Shown in pieces: positions 10,521 through 21,349 of a stretch of 64,000 nucleotides of DNA (positions are counted from its first letter, which is position 1; the number at the start of each line of letters is the position of its first letter). A model generated the notes under the pieces. That model had not been told where the DNA came from, ran no database searches, and saw only the letters and a list, made by a program, of their open reading frames with translations. Where the stretch lies: contig NZ_VRYH01000006.1 of the NCBI RefSeq assembly GCF_008079445.1, positions 124,001 to 188,000 of the forward strand. Reading direction: 5' to 3'. The position numbers were made by a program, and so were the translations under genes. Origin of the DNA: Aidingimonas lacisalsi (GTDB lineage: Bacteria; Pseudomonadota; Gammaproteobacteria; Pseudomonadales; Halomonadaceae).

Positions 10521-12047
10521 ATGGATGAGTTGATGTCTCTCGATAGCCGGCACCTGCTGTTGTGCCTCGACACGATGTGGCCACAAGCCGGTATCCAACG
10601 ATTGCCGATCCGACTGCCTGAGCGGGTACGCCTGGTGATGGATAGTCGCTTGGTGGCCGATGGCGACGTTTTCATTGCGGTTCCCGGTTCTCGTGCCGAT
10701 GGTCGGGAACATGTCGGCTCAGCACTGGAGGCAGGGGCCGTGTTGGTGTTACGACATGATGACGACAGCGACTTGGCGCCGAACGATGATAGCGCCTCGG
10801 GACGGGTCGTTGGTCTTGCCGGTCTGCAGCAATGGCTGGGTGAACTGGGACGGCACTTGTTTGCCGTACCGGATGACTTGGCGTTGGTTGGAGTGACCGG
10901 TACCAATGGCAAGAGCTCGGTGACACACTATCTGGCCAACCTGAGTGATCGATTAGGTCATCCCGCCGGCGTCATTGGCACGCTGGGGTATGGTCCCGTC
11001 GAGGCACTCAAGGAGAGTGGTTTGACGACCCCCGGTCCCTTGGCCCTGCAGGCCCAGTTGGGGGATATGGCCAGGCATGGCGTGACTCGAGTTGCCATGG
11101 AAGTGTCATCTCACGCCCTGGATCAGCAGCGCTTGAGTGGCTGCCACTTCCATACCGCCGTGTTTACCAATCTGAGCCGCGATCACCTCGATTATCATGG
11201 CAGCATGGCGGCATATGCAGCGGCCAAGGCCCGGCTCTTCCAGCGTCATGAACTACGGACTGTCGTGGTCAATGGGGACGACCCGTTGGCCCGCTTGATG
11301 CTTTCAGGCGTTTCGCGTCATGTCCGGATACTTGCCTGTGGCGAACAGGAAGCGACAACGTTGCGGGTGGTTGACTGGCAGGCGCATGAGCATGGCCAGC
11401 ATGCCCTTGTGGCAACGCCTCAGGGCGAGTATGCGCTGGCTCTCTCGTTGATGGGGCGGTTCAATCTAGACAATGTCCTGCTGGCGATGGCTGCTGCATG
11501 GGGGCTGGGTGCGGACCTGGATGCGTTGTTCCAGGCCGCGAACGAATTGCAGCCGGTTCCGGGGCGGATGGAGTCGCTGGCCAGTCCCGGCCAGCCGAGC
11601 GTCGTCATCGATTACGCTCATACACCGGATGCGCTGGCAAATGCCTTGAGGGCATTACGCGCCCATTTGGGACAGCAGGGCCGTCTATGGTGTCTCTTCG
11701 GTTGCGGCGGTGATCGTGATCGGGGCAAGCGTGCCTTGATGGCCAAGGTGGCCGAGCAGCATGCCGATCGTTGGGTGGTCAGCGACGATAATCCCCGCAC
11801 GGAAGATCCTGCCGGGATCCGTGCCGATATCATGGCAGGGCTGAGCGATGAAGCGCAGCATCAGGCATGGTGTATCGGTGATCGGCGTCGGGCGATCGAA
11901 CACACCATTCTGGCGGCAGAGGCTCGTGATGTCGTGCTGATCGCCGGTAAGGGGCACGAGGCGTATCAGGAAATCCATGGTGTGCGCCATGCCTTCTCGG
12001 ACGTCGATATTGCCATGTCGGTGTTGAAGCAGCGAGGAAAGGGTTAA
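10521..12047 (+). CDS. murE: UDP-MurNAc-tripeptide ligase (meso-DAP adding)
   Basis: Cytoplasmic Mur ligase that adds meso-diaminopimelate to UDP-MurNAc-L-Ala-D-Glu. The 508-residue product has the N-terminal UDP-binding domain with LVMDSRLVADGDVFIAVPG, the ATP loop GTNGKSS (127-133), YHGSMAAYAAAKARLF, and FGCGGDRDRGKR. The specificity motif DNPR in VSDDNPRTEDP marks meso-DAP rather than lysine addition, as expected for a Gram-negative. Start 10521 lies 5 nt after ftsI; a second ATG at 10533 is an alternative. The stop overlaps the murF ATG by one base. Confidence 0.96.
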   Translation: MDELMSLDSRHLLLCLDTMWPQAGIQRLPIRLPERVRLVMDSRLVADGDVFIAVPGSRADGREHVGSALEAGAVLVLRHDDDSDLAPNDDSASGRVVGLAGLQQWLGELGRHLFAVPDDLALVGVTGTNGKSSVTHYLANLSDRLGHPAGVIGTLGYGPVEALKESGLTTPGPLALQAQLGDMARHGVTRVAMEVSSHALDQQRLSGCHFHTAVFTNLSRDHLDYHGSMAAYAAAKARLFQRHELRTVVVNGDDPLARLMLSGVSRHVRILACGEQEATTLRVVDWQAHEHGQHALVATPQGEYALALSLMGRFNLDNVLLAMAAAWGLGADLDALFQAANELQPVPGRMESLASPGQPSVVIDYAHTPDALANALRALRAHLGQQGRLWCLFGCGGDRDRGKRALMAKVAEQHADRWVVSDDNPRTEDPAGIRADIMAGLSDEAQHQAWCIGDRRRAIEHTILAAEARDVVLIAGKGHEAYQEIHGVRHAFSDVDIAMSVLKQRGKG

Positions 12048-13417
12048 TGAGCGATGGCCGATGGCAAACGCTAGCCGATATTGCGGCTGTGCTGGGGATG
12101 GACTGTCCGGCCCAGGGGGCTTCGGTGGTCCGGCGTGTCGTGACCGATACGCGACAGCTGGCTGAAGGTGACGTATTTCTGGCGCTGGTGGGAGAGCGCT
12201 TCGACGGCCATGACTTCGTTGCCAGGGCGCATGAGCTCGGTGCGCTGGCTGCCGTGGTATCGCGTCATGCCGATGTCGATATTCCGCAGTTAGTGGTTGC
12301 GGATACGCGCCTGGCATTGGGATTGTTGGGGCAAGCCCGGCGCCGCGCATGGGGAGGCTCTCTAGTAGCCGTTACCGGCAACAGTGGCAAGACAACCGTC
12401 AAGGAGTTGACGGCGTCGCTACTGGCGCACGAACACGAGACCCTGGCGTCCGAGGGGAACTTCAATAATGATATCGGGGCGCCATTGACACTATTGGCGT
12501 TGGAGCCGACGTATCGCTGTGCCGTTATGGAACTCGGAGCCAATCATTTGGGTGAGATTGCGTGGACGGCGACTCTCTCGGCTCCCGATGTGGCGGTGAT
12601 CACGAATGTGACAGGAGCGCATCTCGGTGAGTTCGGCGGTCTGGGGCAGATTGCCCAGGCCAAAGGAGAGATTCTGGCAGGATTGGCCGATACCGGGATC
12701 GCGGTTCTGAACCGCGATGATACGTTCTATAGTGTGTGGCGACGCCTGGCGCTACCTCGTGAAATCATCGATTTCGGATTGCATGCGCAAGCACGGGTTC
12801 GGGCCACTGGGCTGGTTTGTGACGCTTTAGGGCGCTATGCTTTCACGCTATTGTTCGATGGCCGGCCCTTGGGGCGAGTCAGGTTGTCGCTGTTGGGTCA
12901 ATACAATGTATCTAATGCCTTGGCGGCGGCGGCCAGTGCATTGGCCATGGGGGTCGCCGAGTCGACTGTCGTGGCTGGACTATCGTCATTCCCCCCACTG
13001 CCGGGGCGTATGGCGGTTGTCGACGGCATTAACGGCAGTTATCTGCTGGATGATACATACAATGCCAGTCCCGGGGCGGTAAAGGCAGCGCTCGACTTGC
13101 TGTCAGAATGGCCACAGCCGCGATGGTGCCTGTTGGGCAGCATGGCGGAGCTGGGTGACGCTTCAGCGGCATTGCATGCGGAGATGGGTCGACATGCCAA
13201 GGCATGCGGCATCGATTTCCTGGCGACTCTGGGGCCGGACGCACGGCCCGCTGCAGAGGCTTTCGGCGATGCAGGTTGCCATTTCGAGCATTACGAGGCG
13301 CTGGTGCGCCATGTTCAAGCGTATTTACCGCCAGGGGCCAGTGTTCTGGTCAAAGGGTCGCGCAGTGCGGGGATGGAACGTGTCGTTGCCGCGTTGTGTT
13401 GTGATGGATCAAGGTGA
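12047..13417 (+). CDS. murF: UDP-MurNAc-tripeptide:D-Ala-D-Ala ligase
   Basis: Adds D-Ala-D-Ala, completing the UDP-MurNAc-pentapeptide precursor. The 456-residue product shows the Mur ligase layout: RRVVTDTRQLAEGDVFLALVGERFDGH (substrate domain), ATP loop GNSGKTT (111-117), NFNNDIGAPLTLL, ELGANHLGEI, LDDTYNASPGA and a C-terminal VLVKGSRSAGMERVV. It starts on the last base of the murE stop codon and is followed 9 nt later by mraY. Confidence 0.97.
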   Translation: MSDGRWQTLADIAAVLGMDCPAQGASVVRRVVTDTRQLAEGDVFLALVGERFDGHDFVARAHELGALAAVVSRHADVDIPQLVVADTRLALGLLGQARRRAWGGSLVAVTGNSGKTTVKELTASLLAHEHETLASEGNFNNDIGAPLTLLALEPTYRCAVMELGANHLGEIAWTATLSAPDVAVITNVTGAHLGEFGGLGQIAQAKGEILAGLADTGIAVLNRDDTFYSVWRRLALPREIIDFGLHAQARVRATGLVCDALGRYAFTLLFDGRPLGRVRLSLLGQYNVSNALAAAASALAMGVAESTVVAGLSSFPPLPGRMAVVDGINGSYLLDDTYNASPGAVKAALDLLSEWPQPRWCLLGSMAELGDASAALHAEMGRHAKACGIDFLATLGPDARPAAEAFGDAGCHFEHYEALVRHVQAYLPPGASVLVKGSRSAGMERVVAALCCDGSR

Positions 13418-13426
13418 ACGGAATAC

Positions 13427-14509
13427 ATGCTGCTTTTTCTGGCCGAGTTTCTGGCGCAATTCCAAAGCGCCTTCAATGTGTTCAATTATTTGACGATGCG
13501 CATCATCCTGGGGACGTTGACTGCCCTGTTGTTGTGCCTATGGTTGGGACCCGTGATGATTCGGCGTCTCGTCGAGAGACAGATCGGTCAGGCGGTACGG
13601 GATGACGGTCCTCAATCTCACCTGTCCAAGGCGGGGACGCCGACCATGGGAGGGGCCATGATCCTGATGGCAATCGCCATCAGCTCTCTGCTCTGGGGGG
13701 ATCTGCGCAATCATTATGTCTGGATCGTGCTGGGAGTGACGCTGGGTTTCGGCACCATTGGTTGGATCGATGACTACCGCAAGGTGGTGGAGAAGAACCC
13801 TCGCGGTTTACCGGCCCGCTGGAAATATTTCTGGCAATCCGTGATTGGCTTGACCGCAGCCGTGCTGCTCTATGTGACCGCCGCTGGCCCCGTCGAGACC
13901 AGTCTGATCGTGCCGCTGTTCAAGGAAGTCGTCTTGCAGTTGGGGGTCTTCTACATTGTGCTGACCTATTTCGTGATCGTCGGCAGTTCCAATGCCGTCA
14001 ACCTCACCGACGGTCTCGATGGCTTGGCGATCATGCCCACTGTTCTCGTGGCCATGGGGCTGGCTGTCTTCGCCTATGCCAGCGGAAATGTCGTTTTTGC
14101 CGAGTATCTGCACATACCGGTGATCCCCGGTGCCGGTGAGCTGGCCGTGTTCTGCGGCACTATCGCCGGTGCCGGCCTGGGGTTCCTGTGGTTCAATACC
14201 TATCCTGCTCAGGTGTTCATGGGGGACGTTGGGGCACTCGCGTTGGGTGCGGCATTGGGTGTGATTGCCGTGATCGTGCGCCAGGAAATCGTGCTTTTCG
14301 TCATGGGCGGCATTTTCGTCATGGAAACGGTATCGGTCATCTTGCAAGTGGGATCCTACAAATTGACCGGTCGCCGTATCTTCCGAATGGCACCGTTACA
14401 CCATCATTACGAACTCAAGGGGTGGCCCGAGCCCCGCGTCATCGTGCGCTTCTGGATCATCACGGTGGTTCTGGTGTTGCTCGGTTTGGCGACACTCAAG
14501 ATTCGGTGA
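13427..14509 (+). CDS. mraY: Phospho-MurNAc-pentapeptide translocase
   Basis: Integral membrane enzyme that transfers phospho-MurNAc-pentapeptide to undecaprenyl phosphate, making lipid I. The 360-residue product has about ten membrane helices and the conserved cytoplasmic loops: [15 protein letters not shown], the WIDDYRKV aspartate pair, [24 protein letters not shown] and the histidine-rich [13 protein letters not shown] loop. The length equals that of the E. coli enzyme. A 50-nt gap separates it from murD. Confidence 0.98.
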   Translation: MLLFLAEFLAQFQSAFNVFNYLTMRIILGTLTALLLCLWLGPVMIRRLVERQIGQAVRDDGPQSHLSKAGTPTMGGAMILMAIAISSLLWGDLRNHYVWIVLGVTLGFGTIGWIDDYRKVVEKNPRGLPARWKYFWQSVIGLTAAVLLYVTAAGPVETSLIVPLFKEVVLQLGVFYIVLTYFVIVGSSNAVNLTDGLDGLAIMPTVLVAMGLAVFAYASGNVVFAEYLHIPVIPGAGELAVFCGTIAGAGLGFLWFNTYPAQVFMGDVGALALGAALGVIAVIVRQEIVLFVMGGIFVMETVSVILQVGSYKLTGRRIFRMAPLHHHYELKGWPEPRVIVRFWIITVVLVLLGLATLKIR

Positions 14510-14559
14510 ATACCATTGGCCAGGATGGAGTGACGCTTGGTTAGCCGAGAGGTGTCGTT

Positions 14560-15945
14560 ATGAAAGTCCCCCATGGAGTAACGCTGGTAGTCGGGCTGGG
14601 TATCTCCGGACTGGCCATTGCCCGATTTCTGTCTCAGCGTGGGGTGCCATTCATGCTGGCCGATACGCGCTCGTCCCCTCCGGGCGTCACAGCGTTTCAA
14701 ACCGAATTCCCCGACGTGCCGCTTTATTGCGGTCCGCTGACGGAACTGGAGGTGGGCGAGGCGGAGGAAATCGTATTGAGTCCCGGGGTCGATCCCGGCA
14801 CCCCTGGATTGGAAGGTATGATGAGGCATGATTCGCCAGACGGCAGAGGCCCTCGAGTGGTGGGAGAAATTACGCTATTCGTGCGTGCGTGCCAGGCGCC
14901 CATTGCCGCCGTGACAGGATCGAATGCCAAGTCTACCGTGACCACCTTGCTAGGCGAGATGGCGTTGTCGTCCGGCCGCCGAGTCGCTGTCGGGGGCAAC
15001 CTCGGGACTCCAGCACTGGAGTTGCTGCGTGAGCAGCCCGATGCCGACCTGTTCGTGCTCGAGCTATCGAGTTTTCAGCTCGAAACGACGCAATGGCTGG
15101 GGGCCGAGTCGGTCGCGTTCCTCAATCTGTGTGAGGACCACCTGGATCGCCATGGCGATCTGGCCCGTTATGCCGCCGCCAAACAGGCGATTTTCCAAGG
15201 AGCACGACATGCTGTCGTCAATGCCGAAGACGACCGGACCTGGCCGGTATCGCAGCCACCTACGTTGGACCGATTCACCTCGCAGCATCCCGTATCGGGG
15301 GAGTGGGGAGTCGGTAAGTTGGCCGATGGGACTTGGTTGATGCACGGCGATGTGGCGTTGATGCGAACGGCGGATATGGCTTTGCGGGGGCGACACAACC
15401 AACTCAATGCCTTGGCGGCACTGGCAATGGGAACTCGCTTGGGGCTGTCACTGGATGCGATGCGCGATACCCTCACCCGTTTCCCTGGATTGCCGCATCG
15501 CGGTGAGTGGGTGGCGGAGAGCGGCGGTGTGAGCTGGATCAATGATTCCAAGGGCACCAACGTAGGGGCGACACTCGCCGCCATCAACGGGCTGGGGCCC
15601 ACCCTGGACGGCAAGCTGGTCCTGTTGGCGGGGGGCGTCGGCAAAGGCGCGGATTTTTCGCCGCTTGGGCTGCCGCTCGCGGAATATGCACGCCAAGTCA
15701 TACTGTTCGGGCAAGATGCTGAAGCGCTCGAGGCCGCTCTGGTCAAGCATGTCGCAGTGCGTCGGGTCGAAAACCTGGAGCAGGCCATGGCCCATGCACG
15801 GGAGACAGCCGAGCCCGGTGATTGCGTGTTATTGTCACCGGCTTGTGCCAGTCTCGACCAGTTTGCCGATTACCGTGAACGTGGTGATGCCTTTCGTCGT
15901 TGGGTACTGTCTAATGCGGGAGGCGCCCCATGTTTCGGTCACTGA
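14560..15945 (+). CDS. murD: UDP-MurNAc-L-Ala:D-Glu ligase
   Basis: Cytoplasmic Mur ligase that adds D-glutamate. The 461-residue product begins with a Rossmann-like VVGLGISGLAIARFL, carries the ATP loop GSNAKST (120-126, the variant seen in pseudomonads), ELSSFQLETT, NLCEDHLDRHGDL, WINDSKGTNVGAT and a C-terminal LLSPACASLDQFADYRERG. The ATG at 14560 has a GAGAGG-like site upstream. The 3' end overlaps ftsW by 16 nt. Confidence 0.97.
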   Translation: MKVPHGVTLVVGLGISGLAIARFLSQRGVPFMLADTRSSPPGVTAFQTEFPDVPLYCGPLTELEVGEAEEIVLSPGVDPGTPGLEGMMRHDSPDGRGPRVVGEITLFVRACQAPIAAVTGSNAKSTVTTLLGEMALSSGRRVAVGGNLGTPALELLREQPDADLFVLELSSFQLETTQWLGAESVAFLNLCEDHLDRHGDLARYAAAKQAIFQGARHAVVNAEDDRTWPVSQPPTLDRFTSQHPVSGEWGVGKLADGTWLMHGDVALMRTADMALRGRHNQLNALAALAMGTRLGLSLDAMRDTLTRFPGLPHRGEWVAESGGVSWINDSKGTNVGATLAAINGLGPTLDGKLVLLAGGVGKGADFSPLGLPLAEYARQVILFGQDAEALEAALVKHVAVRRVENLEQAMAHARETAEPGDCVLLSPACASLDQFADYRERGDAFRRWVLSNAGGAPCFGH

Positions 15946-17135
15946 GACAACGCTTGTCGACCGCCGGTCATCCATTCGACGGCTGGTTGCTGGTGGCGTC
16001 GCTTGCGTTAATGATCATTGGCTGGATCATGGTGAGTTCCGCCTCGACCGAGGTCGCCTCGGGGCTGACGGGAAGTCCTTACTACTACAGTATCCGCCAT
16101 GGCATCTTCGTACTGGTGTCGTTGTGTGCGGCGGCACTCATGACGCGCGTCCCTCTCGCTTGGTGGCGGGTCAATGGCCCTTTCCTGATGTTGCTGGGAT
16201 TGGCATTGCTGGTGCTGGTGTTGATCGTGGGACGTGAGGTCAATGGCAGCCGGCGTTGGCTGTCATTACCCGGCGTACCTTTCAACTTGCAGGCCTCGGA
16301 AGTCGCCAAGTTATTCCTGGTCGTTTATCTGGCCGACTATCTGGAACGTTTCCTGCCGCAAGTTCGGCGGCAATGGGGCGCGTTCCTGCGCCCTTTGATC
16401 GTGGCCATGCTGTTTTCCCTGCTGCTCGTTCTCGAACCTGATTATGGCGCCGTGGTGGTGCTGATGGGCGCCGTTCTGGGGATGTTGTTGATGGCTGGTG
16501 CGCCGTGGTGGCGTTTCTTGTTGTTACTCGTCGGAGTCAGTGTATTAGGATTCTATGTCGCTATTGCTGAGCCGTACCGCTTGGCACGATTGACCAGTTT
16601 CGCCAACCCATGGGCGGATCAATTCGCCAGTGGGTATCAGTTGACGCAGGCATTGATTGCCTATGGACGCGGGCATTGGTTCGGACTGGGGTTGGGCAAT
16701 AGTGTGCAGAAACTGTTCTATCTGCCGGAAGCGCATACCGACTTCGTTTTTGCCGTCCTTGCCGAAGAGCTGGGATTGATAGGGGCGATGGGGGTCGTGC
16801 TGTTGTTTGCCTTGTTGATCTATCGAGCACTGGCCGTGGGCCGGCGTGCGGAATTGGCCAAGTTACCATTTGCGGCCTATCTCAGTTATGGCATCGCCTT
16901 GCTGCTGGGATCCCAGACATTCATCAATATTGCCGTGAGCACCGGCATGCTGCCGACTAAAGGCTTGACGCTACCGCTGCTCAGCTATGGCGGGTCCAGT
17001 CTGTTCGTCAGCAGCCTCATGGTGGCGTTACTCATACGTGCCGATATCGAGACGCGTCGTCGTGTCAGGCAGTCGCGGCCGGCGGCACCCAAGCGACCGA
17101 CAAGGTCCTCTGCCAATCGACAAGGAGCGCGGTGA
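15930..17135 (+). CDS. ftsW: Septal peptidoglycan polymerase FtsW
   Basis: SEDS-family glycosyltransferase that polymerises septal glycan from lipid II, paired with FtsI. The 401-residue product has about ten transmembrane segments and the SEDS signatures GREVNGSRRWLSLPGVPFNLQASEVAK, LEPDYGAVVV, GYQLTQALIAYGRGHWFGLGLGNS, LPEAHTDFVFAVLAEELG and GLTLPLLSYGGSS. The start lies inside the murD end and the stop overlaps murG, so synthesis of the three is coupled. The basic C-terminal tail is cytoplasmic. Confidence 0.97.
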   Translation: MFRSLRQRLSTAGHPFDGWLLVASLALMIIGWIMVSSASTEVASGLTGSPYYYSIRHGIFVLVSLCAAALMTRVPLAWWRVNGPFLMLLGLALLVLVLIVGREVNGSRRWLSLPGVPFNLQASEVAKLFLVVYLADYLERFLPQVRRQWGAFLRPLIVAMLFSLLLVLEPDYGAVVVLMGAVLGMLLMAGAPWWRFLLLLVGVSVLGFYVAIAEPYRLARLTSFANPWADQFASGYQLTQALIAYGRGHWFGLGLGNSVQKLFYLPEAHTDFVFAVLAEELGLIGAMGVVLLFALLIYRALAVGRRAELAKLPFAAYLSYGIALLLGSQTFINIAVSTGMLPTKGLTLPLLSYGGSSLFVSSLMVALLIRADIETRRRVRQSRPAAPKRPTRSSANRQGAR

Positions 17136-18226
17136 TGCATCCAGGTGGACCCGCACGTGTGTTGATCATGGCTGGCGGTACCGGTGGGCATGTCATTCCG
17201 GCGCTCTCGTTGGCCAAAGGGTTGGCCAACGAAGGTGTCGAAGTGGCATGGTTGGGAAGCCCGCGAGGCATCGAAAACCAGCTCGTTCCGGAGGCCGGCT
17301 TTCCTCTTCACCACATCGCCGTTGCGGGGTTGCGAGGCAACGGCATGGTGGGGTGGTTGATGGCGCCATTGCGGCTGCTCAAGGCTGTCCATCAGGCGAG
17401 GCAGATCATCCTGCGAACCGATTCGCAGCTTGTCGTCGGACTCGGTGGTTTTGCCAGTGGGCCTGGCGGTGTCGCTGCCTGGATGATGCGTCGTCCGTTG
17501 TTGATCCATGAACAGAACGCGATAGCCGGATTGACCAACAAGGTCCTGGCACGCCTGGCCAAGCGTGTCTATGCAGCCTTTCCGGGCGCCTTTCCGGGGC
17601 GCGACGTCGATGTTATCGGCAATCCGGTCCGGCAGGATATTGCAGTGCTTGGCGAGTATCCCAGGAATGTGCCAATGATGTCGGGGCGTTCGTTACGCTT
17701 ACTGATAGTCGGGGGATCACTGGGCGCTCGCGTTCTGAACGAGATGATGCCCGAGGCCTTGGGTCTGCTGGCTGCAGCACAGCGACCGGAGGTGCGTCAC
17801 CAGGCCGGTCGTGACAAGGAGAGGGCTACGCGTCAGGCTTATACAGATCAAGCGGTCGATGCGGAGGTGACGACGTTCATCGATGATATGGCTGCGGCTT
17901 ATGAGTGGGCAGATTTGATCGTTTGCCGTGCGGGGGCGTTGACCGTGTCGGAGTTGGCGGCCGCGGCCAAGCCGGCGTTACTGATTCCCTTCCCCCATGC
18001 CGTCGATGATCATCAGGTGGCCAATGCGCGAATGCTCGTTGATGTCGGAGGTGGGGAGCTGTTGTTGCAACGGGACCTGACCGCGGCACACTTGGCCGAA
18101 CGGCTGAGTCACTTGCTGGATCCCCAAATTCTTGCCGCTATGGCGAAGGACGCACGAGCGAATGCGCACCTCGATGCCGTCGATCGTCTGGTGGCCGGCT
18201 GTATGGAGATAGGTCTTGAACGATAA
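17135..18226 (+). CDS. murG: UDP-GlcNAc:lipid I transferase
   Basis: Peripheral membrane GT28 glycosyltransferase that converts lipid I to lipid II. The 363-residue product has the diphosphate loop [71 protein letters not shown], and the UDP-GlcNAc signature [31 protein letters not shown]. The ATG at 17135 overlaps the ftsW stop (TGATG) and has AGGAG 7 nt upstream. A GTG at 17132 is in frame but too close to that site. Confidence 0.96.
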   Translation: MHPGGPARVLIMAGGTGGHVIPALSLAKGLANEGVEVAWLGSPRGIENQLVPEAGFPLHHIAVAGLRGNGMVGWLMAPLRLLKAVHQARQIILRTDSQLVVGLGGFASGPGGVAAWMMRRPLLIHEQNAIAGLTNKVLARLAKRVYAAFPGAFPGRDVDVIGNPVRQDIAVLGEYPRNVPMMSGRSLRLLIVGGSLGARVLNEMMPEALGLLAAAQRPEVRHQAGRDKERATRQAYTDQAVDAEVTTFIDDMAAAYEWADLIVCRAGALTVSELAAAAKPALLIPFPHAVDDHQVANARMLVDVGGGELLLQRDLTAAHLAERLSHLLDPQILAAMAKDARANAHLDAVDRLVAGCMEIGLER

Positions 18227-19697
18227 CGTATCCATCGGGTCTCGTGGTCAGGAAAAGCGCAACGGTACGAGTCGAGGCATGGGGATGCGTCGAATCCGGC
18301 GTATCCATTTTGTCGGTATTGGTGGTGCCGGTATGTGCGGTATCGCCGAAGTACTGGCCAATGAGGGATATAACGTCAGTGGCAGCGACCTCAAGGAAAC
18401 GTCGGTTGTCACCCATTTGCGGCATGTGGGTATCGAGGTCGCGATTGGACACGATGCTCGTCATGTCGCAGAGGCCGATGTCGTCGTGGTATCCACTGCG
18501 GTGGACCCAACCAATCCGGAAATACGGTGGGCCCAGGAGCATCGAGTGCCGGTAGTGCGCCGCGCCGAGATGTTGGCTGAATTGATGCGATTCCGACATG
18601 GAATTGCCGTGGCTGGTACCCATGGAAAGACGACGACGACCAGTATCGCTGCCACTCTGCTTGGCGAAGGCGGGCTGGACCCGACGTTTGTGATTGGTGG
18701 AAAGTTGACCAGTGCCGGTACCAATGCACGTCTTGGTGAAGGGGATCTGCTGGTAGCCGAAGCCGATGAGTCCGATGCTTCCTTTCTGCATCTGCAACCC
18801 ATGGTAGCGATAGTCACCAATATCGATGCAGACCACATGTCCACGTATGGCGGTGATTTCGAGCGGCTCAGGAACACCTTCGTCGAATTTCTCCATAATT
18901 TGCCGTTTTATGGATTAGCCATACTGTGTATCGATGATGAGCATGTCAGAGGCTTGCTTGATTTGGTGCACCGGCAGTTCGTGACCTATGGCTTCAGTGC
19001 CGACGCCGATTACCGCATCACGAATTTCGTCCAGCAAGCGGGGGGTGTCCAGTTTACGGCGGCAAGGCCAGATGGACGGGCACCACTGGAGGTCAGTCTC
19101 GCGATGCCTGGACGTCACAATGCCTTGAACGCCATGGCGGCGATTGCAGTGGCCAGTGATGCAGGGGTGTCGGATGAGGCTATTCTGACAGGCTTGTCGG
19201 AGTTCGCCGGTGTCGGTCGGCGCTTCCAGGTACATGGTGACTATCCCGCTCCCAACGGGGAAGGGGATATCATGTTGGTGGACGATTATGGTCATCATCC
19301 GCGTGAAGTGGAGATGGTGATTCATGCGATTCGGGCCGGCTGGCCAGAAAGGCGGCTTGTCATGGTCTACCAGCCTCATCGCTTTTCGCGCACTCGTGAC
19401 TTGTACGAAGATTTCGTGCGCGTGCTATCCGGTGTCGATACCTTGTTATTGCTGGACGTCTACAGTGCCGGCGAGACCCCGATTCCAGGTGCCGAAGGTC
19501 GCACATTGGCCGGATCGATTCGTCAACGGGGTCAGGTGGATCCTCTTTTCGTGGAAGAAAAGCGGGAGTTGCCCGAATTGCTCGCCACGCTGCTAAGGCC
19601 CGGTGACATCCTTATCACGCAAGGTGCCGGGGATATTGGCGGCATTGCTACGCGTTTGGCGGATAGTCGTCTGAATCTCGAAAAGGTGAAGCTATGA
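18216..19697 (+). CDS. murC: UDP-MurNAc:L-alanine ligase
   Basis: First Mur ligase, attaching L-alanine to UDP-MurNAc. From a TTG at 18216 the product has 493 residues: [26 protein letters not shown] loop GTHGKTT (134-140), [40 protein letters not shown] and [16 protein letters not shown]. The TTG was chosen because GGAG lies 7 nt upstream and the overlap with murG (11 nt) suits the operon. ATGs at 18279 and 18285 would give a shorter protein, still with the whole Rossmann domain but no convincing ribosome site. The 3' end overlaps ddlB by 4 nt. Confidence 0.93.
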   Translation: MNDNVSIGSRGQEKRNGTSRGMGMRRIRRIHFVGIGGAGMCGIAEVLANEGYNVSGSDLKETSVVTHLRHVGIEVAIGHDARHVAEADVVVVSTAVDPTNPEIRWAQEHRVPVVRRAEMLAELMRFRHGIAVAGTHGKTTTTSIAATLLGEGGLDPTFVIGGKLTSAGTNARLGEGDLLVAEADESDASFLHLQPMVAIVTNIDADHMSTYGGDFERLRNTFVEFLHNLPFYGLAILCIDDEHVRGLLDLVHRQFVTYGFSADADYRITNFVQQAGGVQFTAARPDGRAPLEVSLAMPGRHNALNAMAAIAVASDAGVSDEAILTGLSEFAGVGRRFQVHGDYPAPNGEGDIMLVDDYGHHPREVEMVIHAIRAGWPERRLVMVYQPHRFSRTRDLYEDFVRVLSGVDTLLLLDVYSAGETPIPGAEGRTLAGSIRQRGQVDPLFVEEKRELPELLATLLRPGDILITQGAGDIGGIATRLADSRLNLEKVKL

Positions 19698-20623
19698 GTA
19701 TGGCTCGAGACCCCGTCGACTATGGTCGCGTCGTCGTCCTCTATGGAGGGGATTCCGCCGAGCGAGAGGTTTCCCTGATCAGTGGGGCGGCAATCCTGGC
19801 TGCATTATGGCGTCAGGGCATCGATGCTCAAGGCCATGACATGGCAGAGGGCGGGTTGGCTGGTCTGGAAGCCCTGCGACCTGACCGTGTGTTTATTGCG
19901 TTGCATGGTGGCGACGGTGAAGACGGTACGCTTCAAGGTGCCTTGGAGTTATTGAAGATTCCCTATACTGGCAGCGGCGTTCTGGCATCTGCACTGGGCA
20001 TGGATAAACAGCGGGCCAAGTGGTTATGGCGTGCCCAGGGGTTGCCGACGCCGGAAAGCGTTACATTGGATGCAAATTCGGATTGGCAGGCCGTTTGCGA
20101 ACGCCTCGGCCTGCCCATGATCGTCAAGCCGGTCCATGAGGGGTCGACCCTTGGCATCACTATCGTTGATGACATCGAGGCGTTGAAGTCGGCCTTTCAG
20201 GACGCAGCCCGTTTTGATGCTGATGTCATGGCCGAGTGTTTCATCGAGGGTGACGAATATACGGTGTCGCTGCTGGGCGACGAGGTGTTGCCGGCGATAC
20301 GCGTCGAAGTCCCGAGTGGGTTTTACGATTATGAAGCCAAATACCATGCCAATGACACGTTGTATCACCTGCCATGCGGTTTGACGCCCGACGAAGAACG
20401 ATCACTAGGAGCACTCTGTCATCAAGCATTTACCGTGCTTGGAGGAAGCGGTTGGGGACGAGTCGACGTCATGCGTGATGCGCGAGGACAAACCTGGTTG
20501 CTGGAGGTCAATACCGTGCCAGGCATGACCGATCATAGCCTGGTGCCTCAGTCAGCGGCGCACGCCGGCCTCGACTTCGACACCCTGATCATGCGTATTC
20601 TCGACACCTCTTTGGATACCTGA
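19694..20623 (+). CDS. ddlB: D-alanine--D-alanine ligase B
   Basis: ATP-grasp enzyme that makes the D-Ala-D-Ala used by MurF. The 309-residue product shows [48 protein letters not shown], the ATP-grasp lysine region [27 protein letters not shown], and the catalytic end [21 protein letters not shown]. It starts inside the murC stop (ATGA) and is followed 6 nt later by ftsQ, the normal dcw order. Confidence 0.97.
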   Translation: MSMARDPVDYGRVVVLYGGDSAEREVSLISGAAILAALWRQGIDAQGHDMAEGGLAGLEALRPDRVFIALHGGDGEDGTLQGALELLKIPYTGSGVLASALGMDKQRAKWLWRAQGLPTPESVTLDANSDWQAVCERLGLPMIVKPVHEGSTLGITIVDDIEALKSAFQDAARFDADVMAECFIEGDEYTVSLLGDEVLPAIRVEVPSGFYDYEAKYHANDTLYHLPCGLTPDEERSLGALCHQAFTVLGGSGWGRVDVMRDARGQTWLLEVNTVPGMTDHSLVPQSAAHAGLDFDTLIMRILDTSLDT

Positions 20624-20629
20624 CCCATC

Positions 20630-21349
20630 ATGCGTAGTTCGTGGTTGGGGGTCGTGCTGCTGGTCGTACTGCTTGGAGCCGGTGGTCGGGCGTTATGGTT
20701 ATGGCTGGATCGGCCGATCGAGCGAGTTTCGGTTGGCGGTGAGCTTCATCATGTCAGTGCTAGCTATTTGCGTGAAGCACTCTCTCCGTTGTTGCGCGGG
20801 CAGACATGGTTGTCGGTGGATCTGGGCGAGTTGCGTGAGCAGGCCAGGGATATCGGTTGGCTGGCAGAGGTCAGTGTCGCGCGCGAATGGCCCAATGCCC
20901 TGTCTTTCGAGTTGGTGGAACAACGACCTGTTGCACGCTGGAACGATGATTCCTTGCTTAATTCCGCGGGCATTTCTTTTGAAAGTGGTCCCGTGGCACC
21001 GCCACCCGGTCTACCTGATCTCGCCGGCCCGCCTAATAGCGGCAAGGAAGTTCTGGATTATTTGGACACACTTCAGGTGCGCTTTGAGACGCTAGGTGTC
21101 GAAGTGACGCAATTGAGGTTGGAAGCGCGTGGAGCTTGGCGTCTTCAACTAGATGATAGTGTCTGGATTATGTTGGGACGAAACGATCGTGATGCGAGAT
21201 TGGCTCGATTGATGGCTGCCTGGCAACGTCAGTTGGGTAGTCAGGCGTCGCAAATTCGCTACATAGATCTTAGGTATCCAAATGGTGTTGCCGTAGCATG
21301 GCATGGTGAGACTGATACCGAATCACTGAATGGTAATGGAGGTTCATGA
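20630..21349 (+). CDS. ftsQ: Cell division protein FtsQ
   Basis: Bitopic divisome protein of the FtsQLB complex. The 239-residue product has a very short cytoplasmic N-terminus, one membrane helix (about 4-24), then a POTRA domain (IERVSVGGELHHVSASYLREALSPLL ... VSVAREWPNALSFELVEQRPVARW) and the beta domain ending IRYIDLRYPNGVAVAW. It is short for the family because the cytoplasmic tail is almost absent. The stop codon lies in a small hairpin and a 197-bp gap follows before ftsA. Confidence 0.93.
   Translation: MRSSWLGVVLLVVLLGAGGRALWLWLDRPIERVSVGGELHHVSASYLREALSPLLRGQTWLSVDLGELREQARDIGWLAEVSVAREWPNALSFELVEQRPVARWNDDSLLNSAGISFESGPVAPPPGLPDLAGPPNSGKEVLDYLDTLQVRFETLGVEVTQLRLEARGAWRLQLDDSVWIMLGRNDRDARLARLMAAWQRQLGSQASQIRYIDLRYPNGVAVAWHGETDTESLNGNGGS

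Noticed and set aside
15168..15788. 206-codon minus-strand ORF inside murD
   Set aside because: Shadow of a well-conserved gene; composition is typical of antisense frames in GC-rich DNA.
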